NCBI GenBank assembly: GCA_003254905.1
Contig: QANU01034901.1
Location: 48,475 to 112,474, forward strand
Length of the DNA: 64,000 nt
Source of the DNA: Nissolia schottii
Lineage: Eukaryota > Streptophyta > Magnoliopsida > Fabales > Fabaceae
Reading direction: 5' to 3'
Positions 24,454 to 36,600 of the stretch are shown here, piece by piece (position 1 is the stretch's first letter; each line of letters starts with the position of its first letter). The notes beneath the pieces are model-generated. The model was not told where the DNA came from. It did not search any database and saw only the letters and a list, made by a program, of their open reading frames with translations. The translations under genes were made by a program, and so were the position numbers.

Positions 24454-24841
24454 CATGGTTATCGAATAATACAATCCTTAGTGCGTATTGCATGATGCGA
24501 TTCGTATAACCCCCGAACTGAATCTAGCTGAATCGGAGTGGCGGACGAATTGTACGATTCACAATACGATGCGTGTGAGCCTTGATATGATCCTAAATCC
24601 TAAACATTTTTTTATTATATTTTTCCTTCCAAAATTCTCTCCCCAATGACCCTTTTTTATCCTCATTCTTTAACCCTATGTTATTGATTTTGTCAATTCG
24701 TAGTGTAAATGTCATTTTGTTTATGATATGTCATGTGTAAAGTATATATAGTTATGCTTCTGTATCTTATGATTCGATATGACTCACAATTTATAATTTG
24801 TCTCGGCTATACACAATACGTATTGCGATTCGATAACCATG
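24454..24841. mobile_element. Short inverted-repeat element in the AHK3 3' flank
   Basis: The termini CATGGTTATCGAAT and ATTCGATAACCATG are perfect 14-bp inverted repeats, 388 bp apart. Flanks GTAGCATT and GCAGCATT (7 of 8 equal) suggest an 8-bp (or 9-bp) target duplication, which fits hAT or Mutator; the superfamily is not resolved. It begins 156 bp after the stop codon, so it probably lies in the 3' UTR or just behind it. Confidence 0.75.
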
Positions 24842-26399
24842 GCAGCATTCAATGGTTGATTCAATCCTTTTGACCTATTCAATTGTCTTTTGTGAGGTGT
24901 TTGAAGATCTAAAGAATTTCATTTTTTGTGGCAGGTACTATACTATGTACATAGGAGCCAAGTTTGATTGGTAGCAATTGAGTTGTAATTAGTCTTTTAG
25001 GGCATCAAAACCCGGTGATTCTTCTGTGTAAAGCCATTCTCTCATTTCATCCACGGCAGCTGCCAATTGGAAAATGATTGAAGGTGATTTGAAGATTCGG
25101 GTGTATTATATACAGCAAGATTCTCTAGGGTCGCATCCTTGTGCATGCAATGTAATTTAATAGATACAATTTACAATAATCTAGCCTAGGCATGTCACAT
25201 TTTAATGGGTATTGATGGTTGATTCAGGTGAAAGAAAGGAAATTAGGTTATTGGCAACATAGGAGAGAGAGTGCCCCATCAACCATGTATATAACTCAAC
25301 AATAAAAGATGGTGTGATTGATGAGTACCTACCTACAAATAGCAGCTTTGCTTCCTGCTTCCTTTGTTCCTAACAGTGCCGGAATTCGGCTGTCAAACAT
25401 GTGACTGATACATTGTATTATAGAATATTGTAGTATTTAAGTGAGTCACCATTTTTTTGGGCCGATTTTGTACATTTCCGTTCTGGATTTCCTTTGACTT
25501 ATTGTATGTTTGGATTGGTGGAAGAGGGTGGAAGGGAATGAAAGATAATAAAATGAATTGATTATGTTCTATTGTTTGGATATAAACGTTTGATGGAATG
25601 TACAAGAATAAGATGAATGGATTGTAGTTGAGTCTACAGTCTAATGACAAGATCTGAATTTGAGCTAGATAAAACGTTCGTCTATTGTCTTAATGAAATT
25701 AAAAATAAAAATGTAGAAAAAAGATACGATGAATGGATTCCATCTTATTCCGTCTCTCAAATTTAGGACGAATGAGATGAAATCTTTATTTTTCAATTAT
25801 AATCTTCTTCACTCGCTAATTGATTTCTGTTTTAATTTCTAAACAGTGGAGTGACACTATTTGTGACTGTGTACACAATAGAGTAGAATCATCAATTAAC
25901 TCCACGTTCCTTCATGTTATTATATTTTATTTCATTCCTTTGATAGTTATTCAAACATAATTCTAAAGAGAGACAAATTACAACAAATTTCATCGAGATA
26001 AATAAATATTATATTTATCTCCATTTGTACATTAATCTCCCTTAACTTTCATTTATGAATTTTTAAATATAAAAAAAATACACAAAATAACTATTTTACT
26101 CTTGGTTCAACTTGTATTCAATATCATCTAAAAAGAAGACTCATTATTTACTCACATCTTTTCAAAAATCACAAACAAGACCCATTTCCCCATCCTCCTC
26201 CACCTCTACCTCCTCACCCCATCACACAGCCAAATTAAAATTTCAACTCCTTTGCAACAACTACAACAAAACCAATAACTAGGGAAAATACGATCTCAGT
26301 TCCTTTGGGGGAAAGTCATTTGTTACTGAGAGCTCAGCCGAATAAAATGTAGGATTATAAAAATAGTGATATATTATCATTTGCCATGTTCCAAACAAC
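24842..26399. other. Intergenic region between AHK3 and tRNA-Ser
   Basis: No gene is seen. About 25503-25964 looks like a further MITE-like block, with a TATGTTTGGAT left end and an ATTCAAACATAA right end, but without a secure target duplication. The rest is AT-rich. Confidence 0.4.
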
Positions 26400-26481
26400 G
26401 TCGATATGTCCGAGTGGTTAAGGAGACAGACTTGAAATCTGTTGGGCTTCGCCCGCGCAGGTTCGAACCCTGCTGTCGACG
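26400..26481 (+). tRNA. tRNA-Ser (anticodon UGA)
   Basis: An 82-nt class II tRNA. The acceptor stem GTCGATA pairs with TGTCGAC (26474-26480), with discriminator G at 26481. The A box lies in TGTCCGAGTGGTTAAGG and the B box in GGTTCGAACCC. The anticodon stem CAGA/TCTG closes the loop CTTGAAA, giving anticodon TGA at 26433-26435. A long variable arm (ttgggcttcgcccgc) is typical of tRNA-Ser. It is followed directly by TTTTT (Pol III terminator); a CAA-rich sequence lies just upstream, as in many plant tRNA genes. CCA is not encoded. Confidence 0.96.
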
Positions 26482-27345
26482 TTTTTACTAAATTTTAGTA
26501 CGAAGCTTCCATATATGCCACCCCGACCCAGAGAACAACTGTTGAATAGGGTTCGCACAAAGCTCATTTCACGAATTTTTATGTCTCCAATATTTTTGGC
26601 AAGTTTGTATATCTCCATTCGGTCTAATTGAAAGATGATTTGATTGGGGGAAAAAAAACAGTTAGATAAAATAAATAAACACACGCAGGGGTAGTGGTGG
26701 TTATACTTTGATCGGCTTAAACTACTACATTTTCCAAATTTGGCATGTAGAGTTTTTTCTTATATATCTAGTATGCAAAGTAGTAAACTCTTCAACTTGA
26801 ACTAACTCAAATTTATCTGTAGAAAATGAAAGACAAATTTTGATTTGGCCCAAATCATTAATTATTTTTTTGTTCTTTTACCATAACAATTGTTACAAGT
26901 AACTCAATTACACGTAAATTATCTAAATTTCTCACCACTAAATCACTTATAATATTAACTAAACATGCTATTAGTCATGAGTCTAATCAATTGGTTCAAA
27001 CTCTAATACATCAATTATTTTGATTTAGCTCAAATTTATTCCATAAACACAATTCAAGTCTCACGTTTTCAGCTACAACTAGAACAATGTGACAAGGCTG
27101 AAAAAAAATGTAGTGACAATTGTTGCCAAGAATTAAAGTGGTCACTGAATTTTATAAAAAAAAAAAATCTTAAACAAAATACTTTATATAATTTATTTAT
27201 TCAAAATTCAATAACCACATTACTTTATTTTTGTATAACTATTTTGATTGAAGTAATGATATATCTTCTTACTAAATCTTGAATGTGCTGCTGCAAGCAT
27301 GCTAAGACAACAAAACCCCGCTATGTTGCGGGGAGTGTGAGACAT
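26482..27345. other. Intergenic region and promoter of NTF2 copy 1
   Basis: Starts with the tRNA terminator T-run. The rest is AT-rich without a recognisable gene; the last 100 bp become GC-richer as the NTF2 leader begins. Confidence 0.4.
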
Positions 27346-27366
27346 AGCGTGAGGGTTAAGCGGAAG
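27346..27366 (+). promoter_or_regulatory. Conserved 5' UTR block of the NTF2 family (copy 1)
   Basis: AGCGTGAGGGTTAAGCGGAA(G) lies 52 bp before the ATG. Near-identical blocks precede the other three copies at 33564-33584, 49379-49398 and 53417-53437. It probably marks the transcribed leader that was duplicated with the genes; a role in translation or transcription is not shown. Confidence 0.55.
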
Positions 27367-27418
27367 CAGGGAAGGAAAGAGGAGAAATCAATCATCAAAT
27401 CATCAATTGTTCACCATA

Positions 27419-30314
27419 ATGGATCCAGATGCGATAGCGAAGGCGTTCGTGGAGCACTACTACAAAACCTTTGACACCAACAGCGGTGGCCTCGCCACCT
27501 TCTACCAGGAAGGTTCCATGCTGACGCTCGAGGGAAAGCAGATACATGGCGCAGAGAACATCGTCGCCAAGCTCACCTCATCCCCTTTCCAGCAGTGCCG
27601 TCACTCCATCTCCGTCGTCAACTGCCAGCCCTCCCACGCCACCGGCGGCATGCTCGTCCTCGTCGGCGGTAACATCCAACTCGCCGGAGAGAAGTGCGCC
27701 CTCAAGTTCAGCCAGGTATCCCCCGCCTTTTCTCGTTGCTCCGACCTCTTAGGGTTTCGCTTCTGGTTCTTGTTTCGAAGAATTATCAATTCGTTTAGGA
27801 GAATTTGACGTTATTTTCGTTCGGATGATTGCTTGTTTTGATCGGTGTTGGTAGGCTGTGGATTTTCGGTTTTAATTTGGAATTGGATCTGTGTTTCCTT
27901 GAATTGTTGTTGCGTGGGCTGTTTTTGTGGATTTTCCAGAGTATCCTGAACATTCATTTCTTATTAAATGTAAATTTGTATCCTTGGAAGAACTGAATTC
28001 TCGAATATGAGGAGGGTTTAACGCTTCATACTATATATTTTAGATATCTATGGAGGGGAAGGAGGTTTCCAAATAATAATAATTTAATAAATTTCTAGTT
28101 GATTGAAGAAATTTTGTGGTTGAGAATCTCGAGCTAATGCCACACAAAATACTGCATGAATCCGTTATCAATTTAATCAATACATGTGTTAAAATAATTG
28201 AATTATGTTTGTTGGATCAAAACTGTTTTTTGGATGTTTATGGATCATACAGATATTTGTTGGATGTCCAAAGGCCACCCATCGTCTTTATTCCCCTTTT
28301 GTCCTTTTCTTCACTATCTCATCCTGCTCCTTGAATTCACTCTCTCGTCAACAGCGTGCCTTCAATGCGCTGTCTAGTCCTTATGCTCAAAATTTCTGAC
28401 ACTTTGGCAAATGCTTCATCAACTCAACCTTCCACATTGTGTGCTCTTACCAATGGCTGCGTAGCTTCTTATTGATATTGATTTGCAAGAAAAATTGTTG
28501 TGCTTTTCTTTAATGATTTTTTGGTACAATTTCCCCCCTTCTAAGTGCATGAACTAGCTTGAACCTCAGCTTGATTTACTAAGCTGTGGGGTCCTTCAAA
28601 ACAGAGCCTGTTTCCACCATTTCTACGATATTTGTTTTTGTCATAAACCATTGACAGGTTTTCTTTCTTTACCTTCTTCTCACGAGGTCCCAATCGAGTT
28701 ATGTAAAATTACGCAGGAAGCTTAAGTTGTGATGATTCAATCTGTCTAAGAGGAACGCATTCAACTATAACCTCTGTAAGTAGAGTTAATATGTAAGCTT
28801 ACCTAAGCAACAATCCTTACCAGTAGGAGATCTGCAAGATTGTGATGTTTCACTTCCTTGATCACTGCTTCTGTCTTATTAACCTTTTTTATGTTTTCTC
28901 TTTTAAACTCTGATTACTGAGTTGTCAGTAATTTTATCTTATTCTTATTTTCTCCCTTAATAAATTCAGGGACCTTAAAGAGTAAAATACATGTGTATAT
29001 GTCAATGATAGATGGATTGAATATTTATCTGTAATGACTAATGGATAGGCCGGTTACCCATCAGTACATATGTCATGGATGGATTGGATTTTGTTAAATA
29101 ATTTTTTAGTGGTTCTTGAATACATGATTTATTTTTCTCCTTACCGTTATAATCTGATCCGTCCATTTGTCACCCCTTCCAATGGAGTGAGATTTATGAT
29201 ATTGATAATGATTTCTTTCTAACCAACGAACAGGAACAAAGTTGTTGGTAATAGCAGATGAATGTGGTTTTGATTATAGAGAAGATAAAGAAGAGTGTTA
29301 TGCAATTGCAATAATTGATATTTGGTGGAACTGAAGTTGTTGTAAAAGCTATCACTTTTAGAGGTCATTTAGATTTACCTTTTTTTTGTTTCTTATTCGT
29401 TGTAATGATGTTAGTAGTTATGATGTACTTGCTGTACCTGTAACTTTGAAGTGCTTGCCTTGCCTCGTTAGAGTAGCGTAGTCCCTCTTTTCTGCAGGTT
29501 GTTCATAGTTTCCTATTCACAGATTTTGGTCAAGTTTGGGATTTGCAGATATTATTTTTCCTCGTCTTCCATTTAACCAGTTTTTCCTATGAAAGCAAAT
29601 CCAACATTAAAATTATAAAAAGGAAAAGATGCTTTTGGGGGAAATGATTTAACCATTTAACCAGCTTCCAGTCTTATTTCTTTTGTCAATGTGGCATTTC
29701 CTATCACTTATAGATGGTGTAGAATTGATGATGGATTTTCCAAATCATATTATGTCACTAAAATAGTACTTTCGTATTGAACTTCCTTAGTATATTCTTT
29801 TTCCTTGTCATATTTTATTGTCCCTTACTGCACAGGGACGGTTATATGTGCTCTTATATAGCTTAAGAATAGTAGGATCAAGATCCTTTCCTTTTCAAAA
29901 TGGAGAGGGTTATGTTCACTCATCTCATTATTTATTTACATGAACATTTCATGTTAAAAAAGGAAAGGATGTTATTTATTTATGAACATTTCATTATTTA
30001 TTTACATGAACATTACATGAACATTTCATGTTATTTATTTACATTAAATCATTTAATGTAGTCATTGACGCTAAATGAAAATTGAGATGGTGAACATAAC
30101 TCTTTCCCCTCTCTCTCTCTGGTGTATGTAAAAATAACAATTACATTCTGGTGGGCACCTCTCCTTTTTGTCCTTGTTCTATTCTATCTGCTGTATTTCC
30201 TTAGTTTCCCGTTGCTGACTAAACCTGTCCTGTTCCCAGATGTTTCATTTGATGCCAACACCATACGGAAGCTATTATGTCTTGAATGATATGTTCCGGT
30301 TGATCCATGCATGA
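27419..30314 (+). CDS. NTF2-like nuclear transport factor, copy 1
   Basis: NTF2 homodimers carry RanGDP through nuclear pores by binding FxFG nucleoporins. Exon 1 is 27419-27715 and exon 2 is 30240-30314, giving 123 residues. ATG 27419 starts MDPDAIAKAFVEHYYKTFDT as in plant NTF2; an in-frame ATG 12 bp upstream is less likely. The core shows FYQEGSMLTLEGKQIHG, SSPFQQCRHSISVV and IQLAGEKCALKFSQ, and exon 2 gives MFHLMPTPYGSYYVLNDMF. The Glu corresponding to animal Glu42 is kept (LEG), but the aromatic residue before it is Leu. The intron of 2524 bp is homologous in parts to that of copy 2 (for example 28581-28760 against 36180-36360) and contains a short tandem repeat with ttatttacatgaacattt at 29928-30050. 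First gene of a four-member tandem series in one orientation. Confidence 0.92.
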
Positions 30315-31526
30315 AGATAGAGCATGGAACACGTGACCTGAAAGGCAGTTAAAGAAGTTTGCCTATGGCTGATTCAGATTGGGACATATTTGATGAGTTC
30401 TTTCTCGCCAGTTGCGATGAACGCTTAATTGTGCCTTTTCTGTCTACAATTTTCTGTTGTGATTGGTTAAAAATGACTTTACAAGGTGATAGTCAAAAGA
30501 TTACCCGGTATTGGTGGTTGAAATTTTGCTATGTCTATTCGAAGTTGCATAGCTTGGGATAGGTATTGGATACACAGGTACATGCTACGAAATTTTTTTT
30601 TTTTTAGAGCAACCCGAACGCAATGCACATGAAATTGCACGAGAAAGCAATCACAGGGTGGTTTCAAAAGTTTAAATAAATAGAAAAATCAAATGTAAAA
30701 ATCAAATGGCTTCAATTTTTTGTTTAGGAGTCGCGCAAAACTTTCTCGTAATATAAATCATTTTCATTTTTTTAATATAAGAAAAAAATAGGAAACGGGA
30801 GGATATATTATCTAAAAATAAATAAAATTATGAACAATAAATTAATTAGATTATAAGATAATATAAAATGACAGTGTGTCTACTCCAATTTCTTTTCATT
30901 GAAGTACTATAAAATACATCAAACAAACAAAAATATAGAGTCATTTCTAATCTAACTCGACATTTAAATAACATATAAATTTTTTTAATATTATTTATAC
31001 CATTAGATGAAAGGTGTATTTTTTTAAAACATTTTTAGTTTCTACAAATTATACTATTTTTTTTTCTTCAAATCTATACATATTCTCTTATAAAGAGAAA
31101 GCGAGGAAATAACTTGCTCTTGGTGCACAATTTTTGTTTACCAAAAATAGCCTTGACAGTTTCTTTTATTAACAAAAATCTCTTTTTAATTTTTTTAACA
31201 ATTTTGAAAATCATTAACATTATCACTTTTTTCTTTTTCTTTTGTTATTTATATGAAATACATGACAGACACTTTATACTTGTCAAGATACACTAATATA
31301 TAATAAAAATAAACAAAAAAAAAAGGATAAAAACTCACTGTAAGAAATTGATTCAAATTGTTCCTCTTTTCTTCCAACTTTACAAAGATTCAACAGTTAC
31401 ATTCATAGGTATAAAACTTGAACAACATATAATTGGAGGGAGATAAAGAGTGAGATAGAAAGATGAGACAGAAGATCTCCATCCATAAAACTTGACCTTA
31501 CGCTCAACACGACCAAAATATTGTAT
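30315..31526. other. 3' flank of NTF2 copy 1, AT-rich intergenic
   Basis: No gene is seen; probable 3' UTR to about 30560, then AT-rich sequence with homopolymers. Confidence 0.45.
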
Positions 31527-31534
31527 GCTTATAT

Positions 31535-32126
31535 TAGGGGTGTACATAACCTGGTCTGACCCACCAACTCGGACCGGCCCGATTTAAAAAAAAAAACTGG
31601 TCCTAATACATATCGGGTTCAGGTCTAACCTCGGGCCACTCGGCTCGGCCTGGAGACCGGGAGCATATTATTATACATTTTTTATTTTTATTTTCCTTCA
31701 TAATTATCTCCATTCTGCTGTAATTTCTGCAATTATGCAATATATCAATTTTGAATTTCTGTTATGCAATTTCGTTGTTTCTGTTATACAATTTCTGTTT
31801 CTGTTATGCAATTTCTGCTGTTTCTATTTCTATTATTTCTATTTCTGCTGTTTCTATTTTTGTTGTTTCTATCATACAATTTCTACTGTTTCTATTTTTG
31901 ATGTTTTTGTTTTTGTTGTTTCTATTTCTGCTGTTTTTGAATTTATTTTGGCCCATTTTAGCCTGCTTTGGCCCGGTCTAAACTTGAGTTTTAACTCGGT
32001 CCAAAAATGATCGGACCTATCGGGTTCAGGGTCGAGTCTGGGACCTCAAAATAGGGCCTGGTGTAAATATAGGGCCGGGTTCGGGTATAGGCCAACCCGG
32101 CCCTACCCGACCCATGAACACCCCTA
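31535..32126. mobile_element. hAT-type non-autonomous transposon (592 bp)
   Basis: The ends TAGGGGTGTACAT and ATGAACACCCCTA are inverted repeats. Flanks GCTTATAT (31527-31534) and GCTTACAT (32127-32134) form an 8-bp duplication with one change, as expected for hAT. The subterminal parts are rich in cggcccg/cgggttcgg motifs. The middle (31714-31945) is a degenerate repeat of tttctgtt(a)tgcaatttctgctg units, which also explains the Phe-rich open frames. No transposase is encoded. Confidence 0.87.
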
Positions 32127-32134
32127 GCTTACAT

Positions 32135-33563
32135 AACTAGTCATCCTCAGATCTAGGAATAGTATGTTTATTTTTAATTTTTACTCTCTTTTGCGAAATC
32201 GAATATAGAATTTTTTAACTTAATATTAAGATATGTCAATTGAGCTACTAACTTTTAACTTATATTTTTGTTATGCTTGTATAAATATATAAAAATCATT
32301 ATATACAATTATAATAGTACTAATAATAGAATACATTTCAATTTTAAAAAAAAAAAACGTACATCTAAAATAAATAATTATTTTAATTTTTTTTATAATC
32401 TTTCAAGATCATACATAGGCGCATTATATCATCCATGATCATGGTATCTGGTTTTTTGGGCCGATGATAATGCTACGTTTGTATAAAAAGAAGAGATGGG
32501 CAGCATGGGCTGATTCCTGCACTGACCCATTACACAAATAGCAAAAAAGCTAACCCTAATTTTATAACTTTTCTCAACGCCTCAACACAATTCGCTGAAC
32601 CTATTCACGCCGCACACCATGCTCTCTCTCAATACTCTCATTCATGGCCCTTCCTCGTCGTGGACGTGGCGATGGTGCAAGATGCTGGCGGGTGGCAGAA
32701 CGGGCGCTCTATCTATTACTCGCCACACACGACGCGGTGCCCTGAGGTTGAGCGTTGGCGGGGAGCACATTTTGCGATAGATCTGTAGGTGCGGATCTTT
32801 GCAACCAAATTCAATGGAAGGGAATTAGCTCTCTCTTTTGATTTATATACCTCTTGGGCTTCCCCCCCTCTCTTCACCGCTTTCCAGACCCACTTCTTCA
32901 CATGAATTTCACAAAATGTAGATTAATAAAAATTGTTCCAAACATGAATTCACAGATTTAATTATGTTAATAATAATAATCAGAAAATAGAGAGGAAAGT
33001 ACTTTTTTTTATGTTAGAAGAAAAAAAGGTTGCGTAAAATATATCTAAACAATCGCTCTTCTAATCAGATTTTTTAAAATATACTACTTTTAAAGTAATA
33101 AAAAAAGATTTCTAATATTTTTGTACACGTTTTAATTGGATGAATGCAATTTATATAAAGTTGGCTCACTATCGAAGCGACGATTGTCTTTGACATAAGT
33201 TGAACTCATTCGGTCATTCGGTCTAGTTTTCATCGATGCAAAGAGGTGAAAAGCTTTGAGGGGGGCCCACGAGTCGATCCTCTCCTGTCGCGTCCCAAGT
33301 GGAAGAGGAACCGCAAAATCATTCCTTGCTTTCTCCTTCCACTCGGTTTACTGCAGGAAACATGGGGTGAATATTGCTAACGTGAAATTAATTAATAATA
33401 ATAATAAAAATAAAATAATAAAAAGAAAAATAAGCACGGGCGGGGTCAAGGTATGTTAAAAAAGTAATAATAATGAGTAAGTTAGCAGTGGGTCCACGTG
33501 ATGCCCCGCGCACCCAAAAAACTAAAATAAATAGTCCATGGCAAGGAAAACCTAATTGCAGTG
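32135..33563. other. Intergenic region upstream of NTF2 copy 2
   Basis: Mostly AT-rich. 32580-32900 is a GC-richer island containing a 53-codon frame (ATG 32619, TAG 32778) preceded by a telobox-like aaccctaa (about 32552); the frame has no recognisable similarity and is not called as a gene. A G-box-type CCACGTGA lies at about 33494 in the probable promoter of copy 2. Confidence 0.4.
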
Positions 33564-33584
33564 AGCGTGAGTGTTAAGCGGAAG
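33564..33584 (+). promoter_or_regulatory. Conserved 5' UTR block of the NTF2 family (copy 2)
   Basis: AGCGTGAGTGTTAAGCGGAA(G), 22 bp before the ATG; differs from copy 1 at one base. Confidence 0.55.
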
Positions 33585-33606
33585 AAAGAGAGACTCATTG
33601 ATCAGA

Positions 33607-36600
33607 ATGGATCGAGATGAGTTGGTGAAGGTGTTCATGATTTTGTTCTACACCATCTTGGACACGAGGCCCAAGGACGTGGAGAATCTGTACAGGGATG
33701 AATCGACGCTGACGGTGGAGGGGCACAATATCCAGGGCGCCCAGAACATCGCCGAGAAGCTCAACTCCCTCCCCTTCCACCAGTGCCATCGAGAAATCTC
33801 CTCCATCGACTGCCAGCCCTCCTCCTCCACCGGCGGCATCTTTGTCTTCGTCAACGGCAACCTCCGCCTTCCTGCTGAGCGTAACACCGCCGAACAGCAG
33901 GCCCTCAAGTTTAGTCAGGTATGGCCCCCGCCTTTCAATTTCCTTCTTCGATTTAGGACTTTCCATCTCCTTCTCGCCTTTTTTTCCTTTTTGGTTTCTG
34001 GGGATCTACACGAATCAGGTTAGGGAGGACTTTGGTAATTTTTGTATTTTTAATATTATAACACGATAGAAGGGATGCCGGGAATAGTGTCTAAAATGTA
34101 AATTTGTGTCCAGGCTAACTTATTGACTGCGACGAGAGCTTTAATACTTGATACTATAGAAATCAGAAGTCTAAGGTGTGCGAAGTCTATATAATCATAG
34201 AGAATATTTGTTGGAAATTCAAAGGCCATTCAAAGGCCACTTTGCATCTGTGCTCCCACTTTGTCCTATTTTACTCTCTCGTCTTGCTCCTTGAGTTCAT
34301 GTTCATTCAACTCGCTGTTGCTGATGGCAGGTGTTTAAGCTCCAAAATATTCTCATGCTTCCTCAACTCAACCTCCCACCTCACGCACTCTTTCCAAGTG
34401 ACTTGGGAATGTATTCTTTAATGAGTAGTTTTCATAAACGCTCTTTCAACGTGATCTTCCTTTCTTCGCGTGTGTTTGTATTCTTGATGGGAGGGTGCCA
34501 AAATTGATTCTACTTGGTTGAAAAAGTGAAAAATAGTCACTTTTGAGGTGTCTGATTTTGTGAGCTTGAAACGAAAAGGATTAATTATGTTTTTAGTTTC
34601 TGTAAAATTTTAAAATTTGGTTTTAATCCCGGGAAAAGTTGAAAATTTGGTTTTAGTCCCTGGGTTGGATGGGGGTAACGGCACTGACGTGACCGTTAAT
34701 GACGCTGACGTGGCGTGCCACGTGGGATGTCATGTGGCACGATACAAAATTTTAAAATTTGACCCATATACCCACCCAACACTGCCCACCTGACCCGAAA
34801 TTAATTTTAAAAAAAAAAAAAAACNNNNNNNNNNNNNNNNNNNNNNNNNNNNNNNNNNNNNNNNNNNNNNNNNNNNNNNNNNNNNNNNNNNNNNNNNNNN
34901 NNNNNNNNNNNNNNNNNNNNNNNNNNNNNNNNNNNNNNNNNNNNNNNNNNNNNNNNNNNNNNNNNNNNNNNNNNNNNNNNNNNNNNNNNNNNNNNNNNNN
35001 NNNNNNNNNNNNNNNNNNNNNNNNNNNNNNNNNNNNNNNNNNNNNNNNNNNNNNNNNNNNNNNNNNNNNNNNNNNNNNNNNNNNNNNNNNNNNNNNNNNN
35101 NNNNNNNNNNNNNNNNNNNNNNNNNNNNNNNNNNNNNNNNNNNNNNNNNNNNNNNNNNNNNNNNNNNNNNNNNNNNNNNNNNNNNNNNNNNNNNNNNNNN
35201 NNNNNNNNNNNNNNNNNNNNNNNNNNNNNNNNNNNNNNNNNNNNNNNNNNNNNNNNNNNNNNNNNNNNNNNNNNNNNNNNNNNNNNNNNNNNNNNNNNNN
35301 NNNNNNNNNNNNNNNNNNNNNNNNNNNNNNNNNNNNNNNNNNNNNNNNNNNNNNNNNNNNNNNNNNNNNNNNNNNNNNNNNNNNNNNNNNNNNNNNNNNN
35401 NNNNNNNNNNNNNNNNNNNNNNNNNNNNNNNNNNNNNNNNNNNNNNNNNNNNNNNNNNNNNNNNNNNNNNNNNNNNNNNNNNNNNNNNNNNNTTTTTTTT
35501 TTTTTAACTTAATTTTGGGTCGGGTCGGGTGGGCAGTGTTGGGTGGGTATATGGGTCAAATTTTAAAATTTTGGCTTGTGCCACGTGGCACGCCATGTCA
35601 GCATCATTAACAGCCACGTCAGCGCCGTTACCCCCATCTAACCCCATGGACTAAAACCAAATTTTTAACTTTTACAGGGACTAAAACCAAACTTTGAAAT
35701 TTTATAGGGACTAAAAACATAATTACCCAAACGAAAAACTAAACACAAGTACATCATTGATTTAGAAGGTGGGACCAGACACCGCACATGAATCATTGAT
35801 TTATGAGTAGTGTTTGGAGGGGATGCTCATGCAAAAATGTGGATTTTAATGGTCATAGTTACTCTCTTTCATGTTTATGTGTATTATAATAACTTTATAT
35901 ATAAATATCAGATTTAAAATACATTTATCAAACACTACTCCAATAGCTTCTGTCTATTGAGAGTTATTTTTTCAATCTTTTACCAAATAATACTATTATG
36001 ATTTTTTTTTAGAGTAGCTTATGGAGAGCTAAAGAGCTTAACAATCCTCAACAAGCCACAACGAAATCAAACCAAGTCTAAGTAGCTTCTTGTCGACATT
36101 GGTTTGCACGAAAAATCTTATTTAAGAGGATCTAAGTAGCTTCTTACATATGACCTTGAATCTAAGCTTTATTTAGCAACCTGTGGGATCCTTCAAAACA
36201 AAGCTTGTTTTCACCGTTTCCATTATAGTTGATGCATAATCAGTCACTGATAGGTTTGGCCTCTTTCTTTCCCTTATTCTCACGGGGATTTATATAATAA
36301 TTAACAAGAAGCTTCAATTGTGGTGATTCAATTTCTTTAAGAGGGATGCATTCAACTCTGACCTTTGTAAGTGGGATTATTAGGTGGGCATTCTCGCTTT
36401 CAAGATTCAGCTTTGAATTTCACTCTCTTGCCCAAGAGTGCTTCCTAGCAAATGAAGAAAAGCAATGATCCAACAAAACCAAGAACGGGAAATGGAAAGG
36501 CTTGAGGAGTTCTTACTTTGAAGGTTTCCCAATCGGTACCTCCTTTTTAACTCTCCCACCACCACTGATACCACTTAAACATCGGTGCAACCAAATGCTC

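Noticed and set aside
31735..32010. Phe/Cys-rich frames of 76-91 codons
   Set aside because: They are translations of the T-rich repeat core of the hAT element.
34759..35610. 283-codon open frame
   Set aside because: It spans 668 N and the inverted arms of the MULE; not a gene.
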